A stretch of DNA of 64,000 nucleotides from Metaphire vulgaris. Taxonomy: Eukaryota > Annelida > Clitellata > Crassiclitellata > Megascolecidae. The stretch covers positions 30,182,640 through 30,246,639 of the forward strand of contig CM030833.1 in assembly GCA_018105865.1 (NCBI GenBank). The letters run 5' to 3'. The notes under the pieces are model-generated. The model saw only the letters and a list, made by a program, of their open reading frames with translations. It made no database searches and was not told the origin of the DNA. This document shows positions 12,247 through 24,714 of this stretch, one piece after another. The translations under genes were made by a program, and so were the position numbers. Numbering within the stretch: position 1 is the stretch's first letter; each line of letters begins with the position of its first letter.

Positions 12247-14212
12247 GCCTCTCTGTCTAAGGTATTGCCGCTAACATATCAGAGCACAGGAAATTGCGAT
12301 GCATATGAGTGCATTTGCTGGCTGGTAGCAGTGATTGGAAAAGTGTTGGAGAAAATGGTGGCCAAGGGAATTTTTACTGTTTGAGATGTCTTCATTGTGT
12401 GATATTCAATTATTTCAATTGCATTGGAATCTGTGCTCAAGTGATTAGAAGTTGTGTGGTAGTATTCCTCTGGTTTCATGGAATAGTCTTGACTGAAATG
12501 AAGCTAAAATGATATGCGGCTAATGTTATACTATCTGTTGCATTTCGTCGTGCAGTGATAGATACTCCATTGCGTTGATGAGTTTCTTGTAAAGTCGTGT
12601 GCTATGCTGAGAAGTGGAAATCCTGGAAAGTCTGATTTTCTAATAAAAACATGTTTAACAAAGGTTAAGTCTGTCAGAAAGCATAGGCCTACATTTGGCA
12701 GCAACTAGAATATGAGCAATGTACAGTATAGTGTATGTAATTAGATATTTTGTCCTGAATTATTGACCAATCAATTGTTGATGCACCTGAATTAACACAT
12801 ATACTGTAGACGTTTACTTCATTAGCAACAAAAAATTCAACTTCTAAAAATTGAAAAATATTAATTCATTCAAAGCATTAGAATCAACTTACTACATACA
12901 CATAAATAGCATAAACTTGGATGAAAAATAGGCGGGGAGCAGCCACTATACCTCTCCACTTCCCTAGCTTAACCTCTCAAAAAGTGAGAGGGGTTTGAGC
13001 CTGGAGGCCTAATACCTAGAAGTTTAGGCCTATGCTACACATATACTGTAATTCAGGTGCAAATTAAGCCCCTATAGTAAAGTTATTACTATGAGCAACT
13101 GCATTGTAAGCCACTGGATTGCAACTGTATGTTGGTAGTGACCAGATAAATACTTCCTGTACGAACAAATTAATGATTATATTTTTATAGTGTTAACAAG
13201 CTTTAATTATAAGGCAATTATGGAATGCTGAGGATAAATGTTTTAATTTTAATGTGCAACTAGTTTTCAACTAAGCATTTTATGCTTTTGAGCCTAGGGT
13301 ACATATTTTGATTGGATGTAATGCTGCATAGTTTACATATGAATTAAAATGTCTCCATTACAAGTTGTACACTGTACAGCTCTGGGAGCAGAGCATCTGA
13401 CATATCTCATTTATGGTGATACTATATCAGCATAGTGCTTGGAATAGATACTAGATAGGTCAGTCAGTAAACTGATATGGCGCCGCTATCTTAATGCCTA
13501 TTGTACAGTGAGTGATACAGATAGAGGTCTTGGAGGCCTGAGGCATCTGATGATAGAAGTAGGCCTATAAGCAGTGTACATTGAGTGGTGCAGTGATAAA
13601 ATAAAAGTGCATTGATAGAAATAATTCTGCACACTGATTAAATGAATGAGACGAGAAAGAGAAATGGTTGGTATAAACCAAATTAACTTACCTGCATACG
13701 GTAGCTATGTTTAAATGCTCAAATCTCAAAAATGGCACCAAGGTATTACTGGAACGCTAGAATGAACGTATTTCTACGAAAAAGAATAAAATCGAGCTAT
13801 TGTGTGTATAGAATTATTATCGACGAGACAATAATATTCAAGCATATGTCACTCTTAAGAGGATTAAAGATCATCCGTTTATTTCGACGATTTACTTACT
13901 GACCTAAAGTCTTGTTCATCATAAACACGTTCTCCGTGATGTTGGATTTCCGTTTTGTCGGCAAAAAGGACATTCTTTAAAGGCAAATAAAATCTAAAAT
14001 TTCTTTTATTAATCGAATTTGATTTTCATCTGCTTAGAACTTTGAGAAAGTAAGGATTTTAGAGACGATGATTTATTGTGTAAAGTTTGAAATTGCTGGT
14101 CTCTGTTGTCCCGGATAGGAAAGTTTTCTGAATTTTTATAGCGCAACGTTTTATAAACGAGCTTCTTTCGGCAGAAATTTGACACGATACTCCTAGCTTT
14201 TATTGTTTTGTG

Positions 14213-14576
14213 GGTAATCGTGAGCGGTCGTGACTCCAGTCAAATAACAGGAAGTATATTAGATGCTAGTACATAGCCAAACTATCGGAGTCATCACCAC
14301 ACATCAGGATAAAGTAAATATATAGTGAACAGCTTTTTATAGCGCCCAACTGCTGGAGTCATCACCATACAGTAGCTGGAAACTCACGTGTAACTGAGAC
14401 AATTAGCCACGTGTATATAGCGCCCAACTCAAGGAGTCATCATCATACAGTACCATAAATCATAGGGTGTCTATCGAGGTCTCTATGGAGCTGTTCTTGA
14501 AACTTCTTCCCGTATCTGCAGACTACTTTCGGTTGACTTCCTGTTATGACTGGAGTCACGACTGCTCATGATTACC
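14213..14576. mobile_element. hAT-like MITE with 8-bp target duplication
   Basis: The ends GGTAATCGTGAGCGGTCGTG and, inverted, GGTAATCATGAGCAGTCGTG extend to arms of about 40 bp. The 8-mer GTTTTGTG flanks both sides (14205-14212 and 14577-14584). The interior has three spaced copies of GGAGTCATCAYCAYACA. No transposase is encoded. An 8-bp duplication is typical of hAT elements. Confidence 0.85.
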
Positions 14577-14846
14577 GTTTTGTGTTTGAAAAAACCTGTA
14601 ACTAAAGAGAATAAAATTGTCAACTTCTGGAGCGCCACTTCTTAATGCGTAGAGGCTTCAGCTCACTGCTCATCATATTCTAATCGTTTAAGAACCAAGA
14701 CAGTTCCAAGATATGAAACCAGACAGGTGGATTACTTCCTGTGTCTATATGCGATCATTCATCATTTAAAAGTATTACATTCACGACATTGTATCCGTTG
14801 TAATTCCATGAATTTGTTTTGTATTTCAGAATCCTGATTTGTTGCG

Positions 14847-16450
14847 ATGGCGGTAAACGTCTTCAGCACAAGTAGCGACAGTTTAAGTCGTCACGAAGCA
14901 CTCGCGTGGGTCAACAACACCCTTCAAGCCAACTTCACAAAAATAGAAGAACTGTGTTCAGGTGAAGCATGCAGAGACAGTGGTCTAGTGGTTAGCGAAC
15001 TGGAATGCCAATCGTGCGGTCCGGGTTTCAGAATTATTCGGCCGCCTCAAAATACTTAGTTGTTCTTGCCCTAGTTGCTCATCCACTCAACTCAAACATG
15101 AATGTGTACATCAGGGGCTTACTCAATGGAAAGAAAGGTGCTGAGGGAAATTCTGGAAACTGCCCCCAATCTGCCGCCACAATTGAAGCCACCAATCTGT
15201 GGGTTCTCCCACAGGCTTTGAATTTTTGAAGCGACCTTTGTCTTACCTAATTATCAGTATCGTTGGTGAAAATTTTGAGAAATTGTAATAAGTTTTAATT
15301 AATTCAGATAATTTATAATTATTCCTGTCTTCTTGATATCTGATTGCATGATTTCTTAAATGGATAATTAATTGATGGATTGTTTGGTTTTGTTGTCACA
15401 GGTGCTGCCTACTGTCAGCTTATGGATATTCTCTTTCCAGGTGCGAATTGTAAAGTGGAATATTTCTTTTTAACATATGTGTCTCTTATATGGAGCATAA
15501 AGATATATTCTTGCTGAAATATTTTCAAATAAATACCCATACCGAAAATTGGTTTTGGAAATTTTTTTCAATTGATTTTATCATAATGTTACTATATGTT
15601 GATATTTTAGTAATTCATTTCCTCGTGTTTTATTAACTGTTTTATTTGATCTTTTAGGCACACTCAACCTAAAAAAAGTCAAATTCAACACACATTTGGA
15701 ACATGAGTACATCAATAACTTCAAATTGGTACAAGGAGCATTTGAAAGGATGCAAATTGACAAGGTCTGATCAGTTTGTAATATTGTGGTCTAATATTTG
15801 TTGTTAATAAGCTATAAGATGTTCTTGGATTTTAATTGTTTATTTGAAAAATTGAGCACAGGAAGTTTAACATGTTTAATTGACAAGCGAAAAATTGAAT
15901 TTGTGCCATGCAAGATTCTAGATTGCTGTGACTAGCTTATGATGAATCAATTTGATTCCAGCCTAAGTTTTATATTCGAATATCTTTGGTGTTTTTGTAG
16001 GTTATTCCAGTAGAGAAACTAGCAAAGGCTCGTTTTCAGGATAATTTTGAGTTTGTGCAGTGGTTCAAAAAGTTCTTTGATGCCAATTATGACATGCACG
16101 ATTATGACCCGCACACGGCGCGTGGGGGCGAAGCCCTCGGTGGCTCAACGGGGAGCGTAAGCGCGACCAGGAGACTCCCTCAGAAGGCGGCGCCTGCAGA
16201 AAAGGCTGCCGTCACACCAAAGCCAGCTTCTGCCGCTGCAAGAACAAGTATACTTATTATTATTATTACTTAAGTTTATTCCCATCATTTAACATTTTGA
16301 ATTGTCTGTTCAATCTTTTATTTGTTTCTGATATTGTGTTTGAAGAGGATCATGTAATGTATCGTAACATAATCTTTAATAGCATTTCTTCTGAAGAATC
16401 AAACAGAACTAGTGCTATACTAATTATGAGAAAGATAACCTTGTCAAGAA

Positions 16451-16527
<77 letters not shown>

Positions 16528-18144
16528 TATATACTAATAGTATATTTGGTACTGCATACAGATACTGCATACAGGTACTTACTTGCCCAGGAAACCACTG
16601 GCTATGTACTGGATGCTGTGAGATATGTTGGATTTGTGTATAGTTGGCGTGGCAGATTCATCTGTGGAGATGAATGTGCTTTATTCTGACACATGTACAT
16701 TTAGTTGTGTTGATGACTTACTGTATAAGGATCTGTTGCTTATTCACTAGCTACCCGCACTGCAGCGCCACCGCGGCAAAAGGTGCTGGCGGCCGGTCCT
16801 GTCGGCAAAGGTCCCTCGGCACGGTCGTCAGCGTCAGCACATGGCGCAGATAACAACCAGACGAAACTAGACGAAGCGGCCATTCAGGTCTGATTCAAAT
16901 GAAATAGAATCTCATCGGGGGTAAAATGACAGTTCATCGAGTTACTTCTGCCATGCGACAGTATGTGGATGAGAAATTGCTCTGGACCAAAAGTTCAGTC
17001 ATAAGTCAATATGATGGTCTAGCTGTCTTATTGTCATTTATCTCTATACTCATCTTGATGTCATGTTGTGCTTGAATCAGGGATATTTTTACACCCCCCA
17101 ACCCCCACCCCAATTTGAGACCGACCCCCCTCAACACTCCCCAATCTCAGCTATGGGATGACCTTTTTTTGCTTGTTAGACTTTTGGCAGGGGATCCCCA
17201 GAATTTACCGACACCCCCCCCCCCCAATTGATAATCCTAGAAGTAATCCTGGTTTGAATGTCAAGTATTGACTTTGTATCGTTGGTGTTCAGATGCAGGA
17301 GATGAAGCTTACGATTGATGCTCTCGAGAAGGAGCGAGACTTTTACTTCGGGAAACTGAGAGACATCGAGGTGTTGTGTCAGGAGCACGAATCTGACGGC
17401 ATCCACTTTATGCCGCAGATCATGGACATACTTTATGCCACTGAGGTGAGTTTGGCAGGACTGTCAATGTTGCTTCACTTTGTAACCAGGGTTATTTCTA
17501 GGATTGTGAATTGGGGGGGTGTCGGTAAAATTTGGGGGTCTCTGCCGAATAAGTGTGGAAGAAGTCATCCCCAAAAAAGTCTGTGACAGGCAAAAAACCC
17601 AAAACCTTATCAAATCTCAAAAAAGTCTGACAAGCAAAAAAAGGTCATCAGAGAAGTAAAGTTGGAGGGGTGTTGGGAGGGGTTGTTACTTTTCAAATTG
17701 GGGGGTGTTCGGGATTAGGACATTTGGGGGTGTCAACTCAAATTGGGAGAGTGTTAGGGGGGTGTAAAAATATCCCTGTTTGTAACTGAGTTAAGCGACT
17801 GCTTATGTATGCTACCAAAGCATTTCTATGACACATTTTTAACTATTTAGTTCAATCCATGTTCAATGCATTGCTTGTTACTGGCATCTGATGAATTGAT
17901 GATTATATTGACAAACTTATCACTTAAACTCGCTGTCTACATCATTGGCCATCGGAGTTATAATAGGCAAGTAAAATTTTGTGAATTTATATAGCACCTT
18001 ATGAAGTAGTACCACCTTGGTAGCTTCTTATTCTTAAGTGTATAATACAATGTATTATTGTGTCATCTTACTTATTTACAGGATGGTTTTGCTCCACCGG
18101 ATGATAACGCTGCTGGCGACAATCCAAATGATGAGGAGTACTAG
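14847..18144 (+). CDS. MAPRE1: EB1 microtubule plus-end-tracking protein, 8 coding exons
   Basis: Exons are 14847-14961, 15402-15440, 15658-15764, 16001-16247, 16751-16887, 17293-17445 and 18082-18144, that is seven coding exons seen, all GT-AG, closing at 286 residues. The title count of eight allows for a probable upstream non-coding exon. The start [20 protein letters not shown], the segment [14 protein letters not shown] and [16 protein letters not shown] mark the calponin-homology domain (about residues 14-115) that binds the growing microtubule lattice. A Ser/Ala/Lys-rich linker follows. The EB-homology coiled coil with [15 protein letters not shown] lies near residues 216-266. The C-terminus NDEEY is the motif that recruits CAP-Gly proteins such as CLIP-170 and dynactin. 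Exon 17293-17445 encodes most of the coiled coil and is flanked by inverted transposon copies. Confidence 0.96.
14971..15240 (+). repeat. tRNA-derived SINE-like insert in EB1 intron 1
   Basis: Starts near GACAGTGGTCTAGTGGTTAG, which contains a good A box (TGGTCTAGTGG). A degenerate B box (GGGTTTCAGAAT) follows about 45 bp later, and then an unrelated tail. It is not a functional tRNA because no cloverleaf forms. Confidence 0.5.
16453..16551. repeat. (TA)n microsatellite
   Basis: Long TA run in the EB1 intron after exon 4. Confidence 0.95.
17078..17252 (-). mobile_element. G-rich MITE, short inverted copy before EB1 exon 17293
   Basis: Begins CAGGGATATTTTTACACCCC and ends ATAATCCTAGAAGTAATCCTG. 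It is the reverse complement of a longer copy at 17486-17778 with an internal deletion, and includes the motif GATGACCTTTTTTTGCTTGT. Confidence 0.8.
17486..17778 (+). mobile_element. G-rich MITE, longer copy after EB1 exon 17293
   Basis: Begins CCAGGGTTATTTCTAGGATT and ends GGGGTGTAAAAATATCCCTG, the inverse of the copy at 17078. It contains GTCTGACAAGCAAAAAAAGG at its centre. Confidence 0.8.
17966..18050 (+). repeat. TATAGCGCC-type dispersed repeat
   Basis: AAGTAAAATTTTGTGAATTT then ATATAGCACC and GTAGCTTCTTATTCTTA. It is related to copies at 33062, 34310 and 43202. Confidence 0.6.
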
Positions 18145-18381
18145 CGAGTCGTCTATCCCCTCTTACCGCTTAAGCAAGTTATAGAATAAGGGAATGCTAT
18201 TAAGTAATGTGTTTAGACATTCGGTGCCGAAAAAAGTTACAGATTTGCCAGTTTACAAATTAAGCGTTTAAAGTTTTCCAGGTTTTAAATTATTCGATTC
18301 GTACGGAGATTTGCACTGCTTCTTCTCAACGCAACATTTTGATGGGATTTTATTTGTGTACAGATGGGGGCAGGTACAGAG

Positions 18382-18387
18382 AATAAA
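18382..18387 (+). promoter_or_regulatory. Possible EB1 poly(A) signal
   Basis: AATAAA 238 bp after the EB1 stop codon. Other candidates exist further downstream (for example 19975), so which one is used is unknown. Confidence 0.4.
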
Positions 18388-20217
18388 TAATGCAGGGGAA
18401 TTGGTAGTTGAAGAAACGATGTTCAGTTTCACTGCTTCTGTCTTTTGGAAACACACATGAAGAAGAGCTTCTACATTAAGGAAATGTATTCACCATATTT
18501 GTTACTCTGCACATGTACACACCTAATGTTCATCGTATGTCAAAGAATTTAATGTTTTGCTATGCCGAAATTTTGGTTGTGTTATTAATTTGTTTTTCAC
18601 TGGGTAATAGTATCAGCAGCTTCCTTACATTTACACAAAGACATCACTCACTTTGACCCATGTCTCTAAAAGCAGTTGTACGCATTATTGTAAATGCCAG
18701 CAATACACAGTATTCTTGTTGGGAATGGTCGAGCATTCGTAGCTGTAGGTCTCTTGTTGCTATAACAATGCTTTTTTGTCACAAATTTCGCAGGTTTTAA
18801 TTGTATTACCTCATTTGTGGAGATGTCATAGGTTGTCAAGTTGTCTTGTTCCTTTATGTTGTCAAATTTGTCTATAGCATATGAATTGTCCTTTGAAATA
18901 TGAAATGACTGGGTCTGTGAAATAACAATTTCACTGCTGCTTGCTAATAGCATTCACTATTATATATTAAAGGCCTTCTTTGAACTTTTAACCTGTAGTA
19001 CAAGTCGTATTTGTAAGAATTTTCACATTTAGGCACACAAGAATTTTGCCTCGAGCATAAAAGTATTTATTTAACGAATTTAGGACTTGTAGAAAAAGAT
19101 TGTCTTACACTATCAAATGAAACTTGTGGCAAATGTAAAGAAAGACAAGCTGGTTGAATACTTTTGATTTTTTCTAAATTCAAATGGGTGGTTGCTTGGT
19201 TTCTTGCTTTTGATGTTATAACCATCAAATTCAATTTAGGTTCTTATGAACATCCATTCTATACTAATACCCAATATAATGATTATAATTATAATAGAAT
19301 AATAATAACAACAGGATTTAGGGTGGTTCAGTAGGATCTGCTGTGTGTGAGAACCACTGTTCCACCCCGGCCATTCATTCACATTATGGTCTCGCCAGTG
19401 CTTTCTTTCTAGAAAAAAAGGTGCCGGAACGAAACAATGAAACTTGGATTATTTCATAGTAGTAGTAGTAGTGCTCTATGCTTACGGCGCAGTGCTCCCT
19501 TTTTTCTTAACAGTGGCTCATACTGTTCTAAAAGACTTTCAATCTGAATTATTATTATTTTTATTATTATTATTATAATTAGTAGTAGTAGTAGTAGTGT
19601 CAGTTGAATTATGGCCAGCCATAGTTTAAATTTAATGCATATGACCCCATTGGCGAAGCCACGGGGAGAGAACGGGGGGGAACGGCCCCCTGTTCGGATC
19701 GGGACCGGTCGTGATATTCGTCAAAAACCGTTGAGTAGATGGGGAGGGGACGGGGGTACGTCATGTAGTATGCCAAAATTTCCGGAAGGGGGAATTTGAA
19801 ATTGCCGGGGAAAGGGCAATTTTCCTCTGAAACGGCCTAGATTAAACCCTGTGATCGAGGAAAACGCACCAGTTTGTAGAGTTGAGTAGAAATCTGTATT
19901 CGCAAACACAGATAACATAAGATGAGCATCATTCTTAACTAACAATTACACATTTTGTTTTGTATGATTGACAAAATAAATAAAGTGGTTTCTTAGAGAA
20001 CCGAAGTGTAAAAGAGTGTTGACGATTCTTCTTGACAATGTCATGTCGACCAATTAAAGCATTTGAGACGACGACCTTTTTTGCTTCTGCGCCCGGGGGC
20101 CACCGCCCCCTTCTGCTCGCTACTGGAGTCACTGCTTCCCACAAACTGGTTAATGATGCTAATCATTTTGCGTCTCGATGCAAATTCATGTTTCACAATC
20201 GGACAGGAAAACGTAGA

Positions 20218-20393
20218 TTAGTAGTAGGCCTAAACGCGCAGAAATATGGAGAATGTCGTTTACCGAATCGACATCGACATTTAATATTATTGTCGTTGTC
20301 GGTATTTTTCGTTATTGGAAATACCGAAGTCGGTATCGGTATCGCTAAATATCGCGATATCGGTTCGGTATTCGGTATACCGACCCACTACCA
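20218..20393. repeat. CGGTATACCGA-type self-complementary repeat
   Basis: Rich in CGGTAT, ATCGATATCG-like and CGATATCGG palindromic steps, ending GGTATACCGACCCACTACC. It resembles a small hAT-type element. The left end is unclear. Confidence 0.5.
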
Positions 20394-20463
20394 CTTTCGA
20401 CTGACAGAAAATACTAGATTTAGGTCTGCTGCACGCAAAACCTCTAATACTCGGTTACAGGAT

Positions 20464-20664
20464 CAGTGGCGGCTCTAGGATTTGGCAAGTGGGGGCCGTT
20501 GGGGCAACTTCTAATCATGGGGGCCAACCATTTGTTGTTTAATGTATGTAGCATTAAGTATAGGGTCCCAACTGGGGCCACTGGGGGGCCACTGGGGGGG
20601 CACTGGGGGCCAGGCTCTCAATGGGGGCACGGGCCCCCTGGCCCCCCCGGTGGAGCCGCCACTG
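20464..20664. mobile_element. CAGTGGCGGC hAT-like MITE, copy 1
   Basis: The ends CAGTGGCGGCTC and GAGCCGCCACTG are perfect inverses. The flanks TACAGGAT (20456-20463) and TACAGGAC (20665-20672) are an 8-bp target duplication with one mismatch. The interior is G-rich. A second copy lies at 48100-48287. Confidence 0.88.
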
Positions 20665-21245
20665 TACAGGACTCGAACCAAGTTCATTAGTTACTAGGCC
20701 CTATTTATCAGATAGCTTCAAACGAAATGGCGCTCTTTCGTTTAAAATGACCGGTCAAAAATGGCCGTTTCTACTTTAATTAGCAGATTAGCTAATTATC
20801 AAACAATTCACTTATTTGAAGCAGAACACTTTGAATCAATCGGAGGCGCATAAATATTCAAACTTTGCACTCAGCGCGAAAAGTGCCATCTGTCTCGATT
20901 TCCTCGTAGAGCGTATTATATACCCGGCTGGAATTTTCCGGGATTCGCTGTCGGCGCGTGCCCTCGACTCTATTGTGGCGCTACAAGACGACCGAGCGAA
21001 GCGCAAAGGCGGGGAACCAGCGTCGTTTGCAGAACGTGACGAATGTCGACCGCAGGCATTGTGTTTCACGGCAGACGACCATTAAATATTAACGTCTGCG
21101 GACGAGTGAACAAGACTCGCCGTCGAATCCGACGGAAAGAGTCAAAACCTTTCGAATCGTTTGAAGTTCCGCGTTTGCTCGGAAGTTCGCAGTTTTACGA
21201 TTTTCTGGAATTTCACAGACATTGACAGCTGTTGCAGAGTGCAGA

Positions 21246-21425
21246 CAGGGGCGTAAGCGACGGGGAGGGGCTAGACTATATCGGTATATATATACCCTCC
21301 CAAAATAAAAAAATCAGGCTACCTTAAAGTTTTTAATGTGTTTTAAAGATTTTCAACGTTTTTAAAAAGGTATAGCCTCCAAATCACATTATACCCCCAC
21401 AATCAAATTCCTGGCTACGCCCCTG
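21246..21425. mobile_element. CAGGGGCGTAGCCA hAT-like MITE, copy 1
   Basis: The left end is CAGGGGCGTAAGCGACGG and the right end CTGGCTACGCCCCTG. The flanks AGTGCAGA and GTTGCAGA share their last six bases. Another full copy is at 60044-60208 and a right-end fragment near 51070-51125. Confidence 0.75.
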
Positions 21426-21919
21426 GTTGCAGATTCGCTGTTCATCTTTAATAGTGGCTTTCAGGAGGGAAATTATGTCCCGTCTGACAAGATTTATGCG
21501 ATTGAAGCCCAGTTTGCATCCAGAGAAAAGTCGATGACAGTCTTTAAAATCTCATTGACGGATTTACAAATTTACAAACTTCCATAAATTCACAATATTT
21601 AAACGCTAGGGCAATGTCAATGTAGCCAGAACATAACGGGGAACTTCTGCTTTCTGAATGTTAAAACAATCGACACATACTTGTTAATATTCTTGTAAGC
21701 TTTTACGTTCCGGCCATTTTGTACAGCTATCAAATGTATGCAAAATACTGGTCTTGACAAATCTTCACGACACCTAGACCTACTTCAAACACCTAGTTTC
21801 CACAGCAAGCACCATCTATCGCCCATGGGTAGCTTTACACGCCAGTCTTAGTATATTCTACGTTCCAATCAATAAGTATTTCTTGAATGTATGTAGCGAG
21901 AAATTAGTTCCTATACAGA

Positions 21920-22252
21920 GAGGTGGTGTCGTAGCGAGGGGCAGTGGGGGCGAACCGCCCCAGGAGGCACTTGCCCTGTGGGCGGCATTTAGGGGTTTTA
22001 TGTATAGCCGGACATACATGGCGATCTGTCTTTGCTTGTCAAGATTTTTCTGATGTTCAACTGTTGAACGAAGGGGGCACTAATGTGCCAGGGCCGTATT
22101 TTTCGGCTTTAATAAGGAATAAAAATGCGACGAACTTTTTTGCTTGTCAAGATTCTAGATTTTACGGAAGTTGTGCGCGGTGTTTTTTCGACGCGAAAAG
22201 CGGCACTTTTTACATTCGTCCCCCATGTTAACTTTGCCTCGCTACGCCACCG
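21920..22252. mobile_element. GTAGCGAGG-ended repeat
   Basis: The left end reads GGTGGTGTCGTAGCGAGG and the right end CCTCGCTACGCCACC, imperfect inverses. The interior has two copies of TTTGCTTGTCAAGAT. The exact boundary and duplication could not be settled. Confidence 0.6.
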
Positions 22253-23068
22253 CAGAGGTGTATAATATCAGAGAACACACAGCACTGGGTGAACTATAGG
22301 ACGCCATAATGGCCTTTGCGGTCTTCGTCTATTAGAGTTTGGACAATGGCGAGGTGTACGATCAACTGGAATAATGGAAAATCAAATCAGAGACGTCGTC
22401 CAATGCGACAAACACACATTCTCGGAGTCAACACAGCATGCCTGGTGGCGCCTTTGGCGGCAAGAGCAGTAACTACGAGCGCCAACGAATCCTCATTCAG
22501 AGGCTTATGCGCCGCCATTGTTGGGTTTCACTTCGTTTCAATGTGGCTTCCAAAAATTCGCGGGGTCAAACGAATTTACGACCAGGTAACCTATCCGTCA
22601 AGGTATTGACAGAAAGAGCTCCGGTGAAGGTGGAACAGTTTGGAATGGGAAAAGTCTTACTCCCACTGACCGTTTGGAGAAACATTTTCGACTAGTGCTA
22701 GATAAAATGGATTAGCCAATCGATATACAATCCTAAAAGCCATCATACTATTTCATTTTGGTAATGATGCTCGAAAATGAAATAGATACGCACGGAGCTA
22801 GTAGAGTAATTGCTTAATTGCTCTGAACAAATGCCATATTTTGACATAACTGCTCTGTATTAACTCGTCAATCCATTGCAGTGTGAAACTCAAGAATACA
22901 GTTACGAAACGCCAAACATCTTGGCACATTGGTCACACAATGACCATTAATAGTCCATTATTTCATCTTCTTAGAAAGAAAATGGCAGAAAATACCGTTT
23001 GACTTAAATGGCAGTCATCGAGCGATAATCGAGGAAACTGACGTTAATAAATTAACATCTACTGATTA

Positions 23069-23452
23069 GGGGTCGTCCATAAATTACGTCACGCGGTTGG
23101 GGCAGAGGATCCGGCCATTTGTTACGAAGTGTGACCACGGACGGGGGGTCCGTAAATGTGACGTCACGCAAAAAAATTAGGTCATGACCTTTGACCTTTT
23201 TATTGCTTGTCAGGGATTTTGGAGAGGAAAAAATACAATTATGACCTTTTTTGCTTGTCAGGGTTTTTCGAGAGGAAAAATACAAGGATGGACTTTTATT
23301 GCTTGTCAAGACTTTTCGGAAGACGAAAATGGGGGTCGGCCCGTTGTGACGTCATATGTTAGGGAGGGTCCGACGTTTTGTGACGTCACGTTACGTAGGG
23401 GGAGGGGTCAAAAAAGTGCCAAATTCGCGTGACGTAATTTATGGACGACCCC
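23069..23452. mobile_element. PIF/Harbinger-like MITE with TTA target duplication
   Basis: The ends GGGGTCGTCCATAAATTACG and the inverse CGTAATTTATGGACGACCCC give inverted repeats of about 27 bp. TTA flanks both sides (23066-23068 and 23453-23455). The interior contains three tandem-like modules with TTGCTTGTCAGG or TTGCTTGTCAAG. Confidence 0.85.
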
Positions 23453-23615
23453 TTATGCGCCACTAGCAGGTCCACCTATGTATCGACCACGCAGCTCCGT
23501 ACGCAGCTAATATATTATTGATAAGAATCGACAAGATTGACAACGAATTCGCAACACTCATCTACAAATAGAGGCGACTCCTTTAAAAATTCCGGCGTAC
23601 CACGCGAAGTCAAGT

Positions 23616-24683
23616 ATGGCGGACGCGCAACGATGCGATATAGCGTCTACAACAAGAGCCAGTTGCTTATTTAGCGCAAGTACTTATCCGCAGATGATAA
23701 TAAACTGCTTTGATAAGGTAAGATCATTTGAGTGAGGAAAATGACTGAAAGCGTTTGATATTCCATCGAGTATGAAAAGAGTCTTACCGAGTTACCGTCT
23801 TTGACGAGATAGCGCTGTTTCAATGGTACGTTTTGAGTTATTAATAATTATTTTTAGCAAAATCTAGCTCTGCACAAAAATTATAAAGCAATTAGAGTTA
23901 GAGTTTTCCTCTTGTGAAAATCGGTAGTGTCGAAAAACTAAGGTATGTGCCTTTTCTTTTAAAAATCCTAAGAATATACTTTTAGAATCACGAATTATAT
24001 CTTTCGCCTCAAGGTTCGCATATTCTCGTATAAAAATTAATAAGGAAAAAGTAGTGGTTAGATTTTAAAGAAAAGTCCAAAGCGATTGTTATTACCTTTC
24101 TGATTTATAAAAATGCTTTTCCATTTAATTCAGTAGTATTTTCCTTTCGCAAACCATATTGGCATTTGGGATATTAGCTCAAAGTCCTAAATAATTCTGT
24201 GATGGCGACCGCGTGAATCTTCGTATAACAATATCAATACATGTATGAATTTATGTATCAATGTATACAGTGTAGTAAATCAATTTGATATGTTTTCAGT
24301 TTGTCGATAATTATCAAACTGATCCAGCGAATGGTACTTTTGAGTTCTGGTCTCATCCTAATCCCAGCGTCTCAGATGAAGTCCAGACATCTTCGTTTCC
24401 GGGCGCAGGGATATCCGGGATATCCGACATGACTGAACTGGATCTGCTTCCGAACACCGGATCAACTGATTGCTACGCGCTATCCCAATGCCTCAGCGAA
24501 CATGGAAAACGATCTTTACCGACACGCTCCACCGAACCGCCAAAGACTGATCCCGACTGGACGCGCTATGGATACGGTGCTCAGAGGGACTGCTCTCTTC
24601 CGGATTTCGTCACCACTTTTGCCGAATGCGTGAAGAGCGCCACGTCCTACGGTCCAAGCGATGGACGCCATCACTCCCTACAT

Positions 24684-24714
<31 letters not shown>

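Larger units (their letters stand above)
10370..14846. other. GAB 3' UTR, intergenic region and EB1 5' region
   Basis: No coding exon is visible. The stretch holds a GT run at 10675-10724, a CTGT run near 10885, a TTAA MITE relative at 11629, a short dispersed repeat at 12181 and an 8-bp-duplication MITE at 14213. AATAAA occurs at 11647 (inside the MITE) and near 12642. The EB1 first coding exon is preceded by a TTTCAG acceptor at 14829, so an unseen non-coding EB1 exon probably lies in this stretch. Confidence 0.6.
18145..23615. other. EB1 3' UTR and intergenic region before the KLF gene
   Basis: No gene is visible. An AATAAA at 18382 is a plausible EB1 poly(A) signal. The stretch carries several MITEs (20218, 20464, 21246, about 21920 and 23069). 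The rest is AT-rich unique sequence, and the open frames here fall in repeats. Confidence 0.6.

Noticed and set aside
15005..15229. 74-residue open frame in EB1 intron 1
   Set aside because: Lies within the tRNA-derived SINE-like insert.
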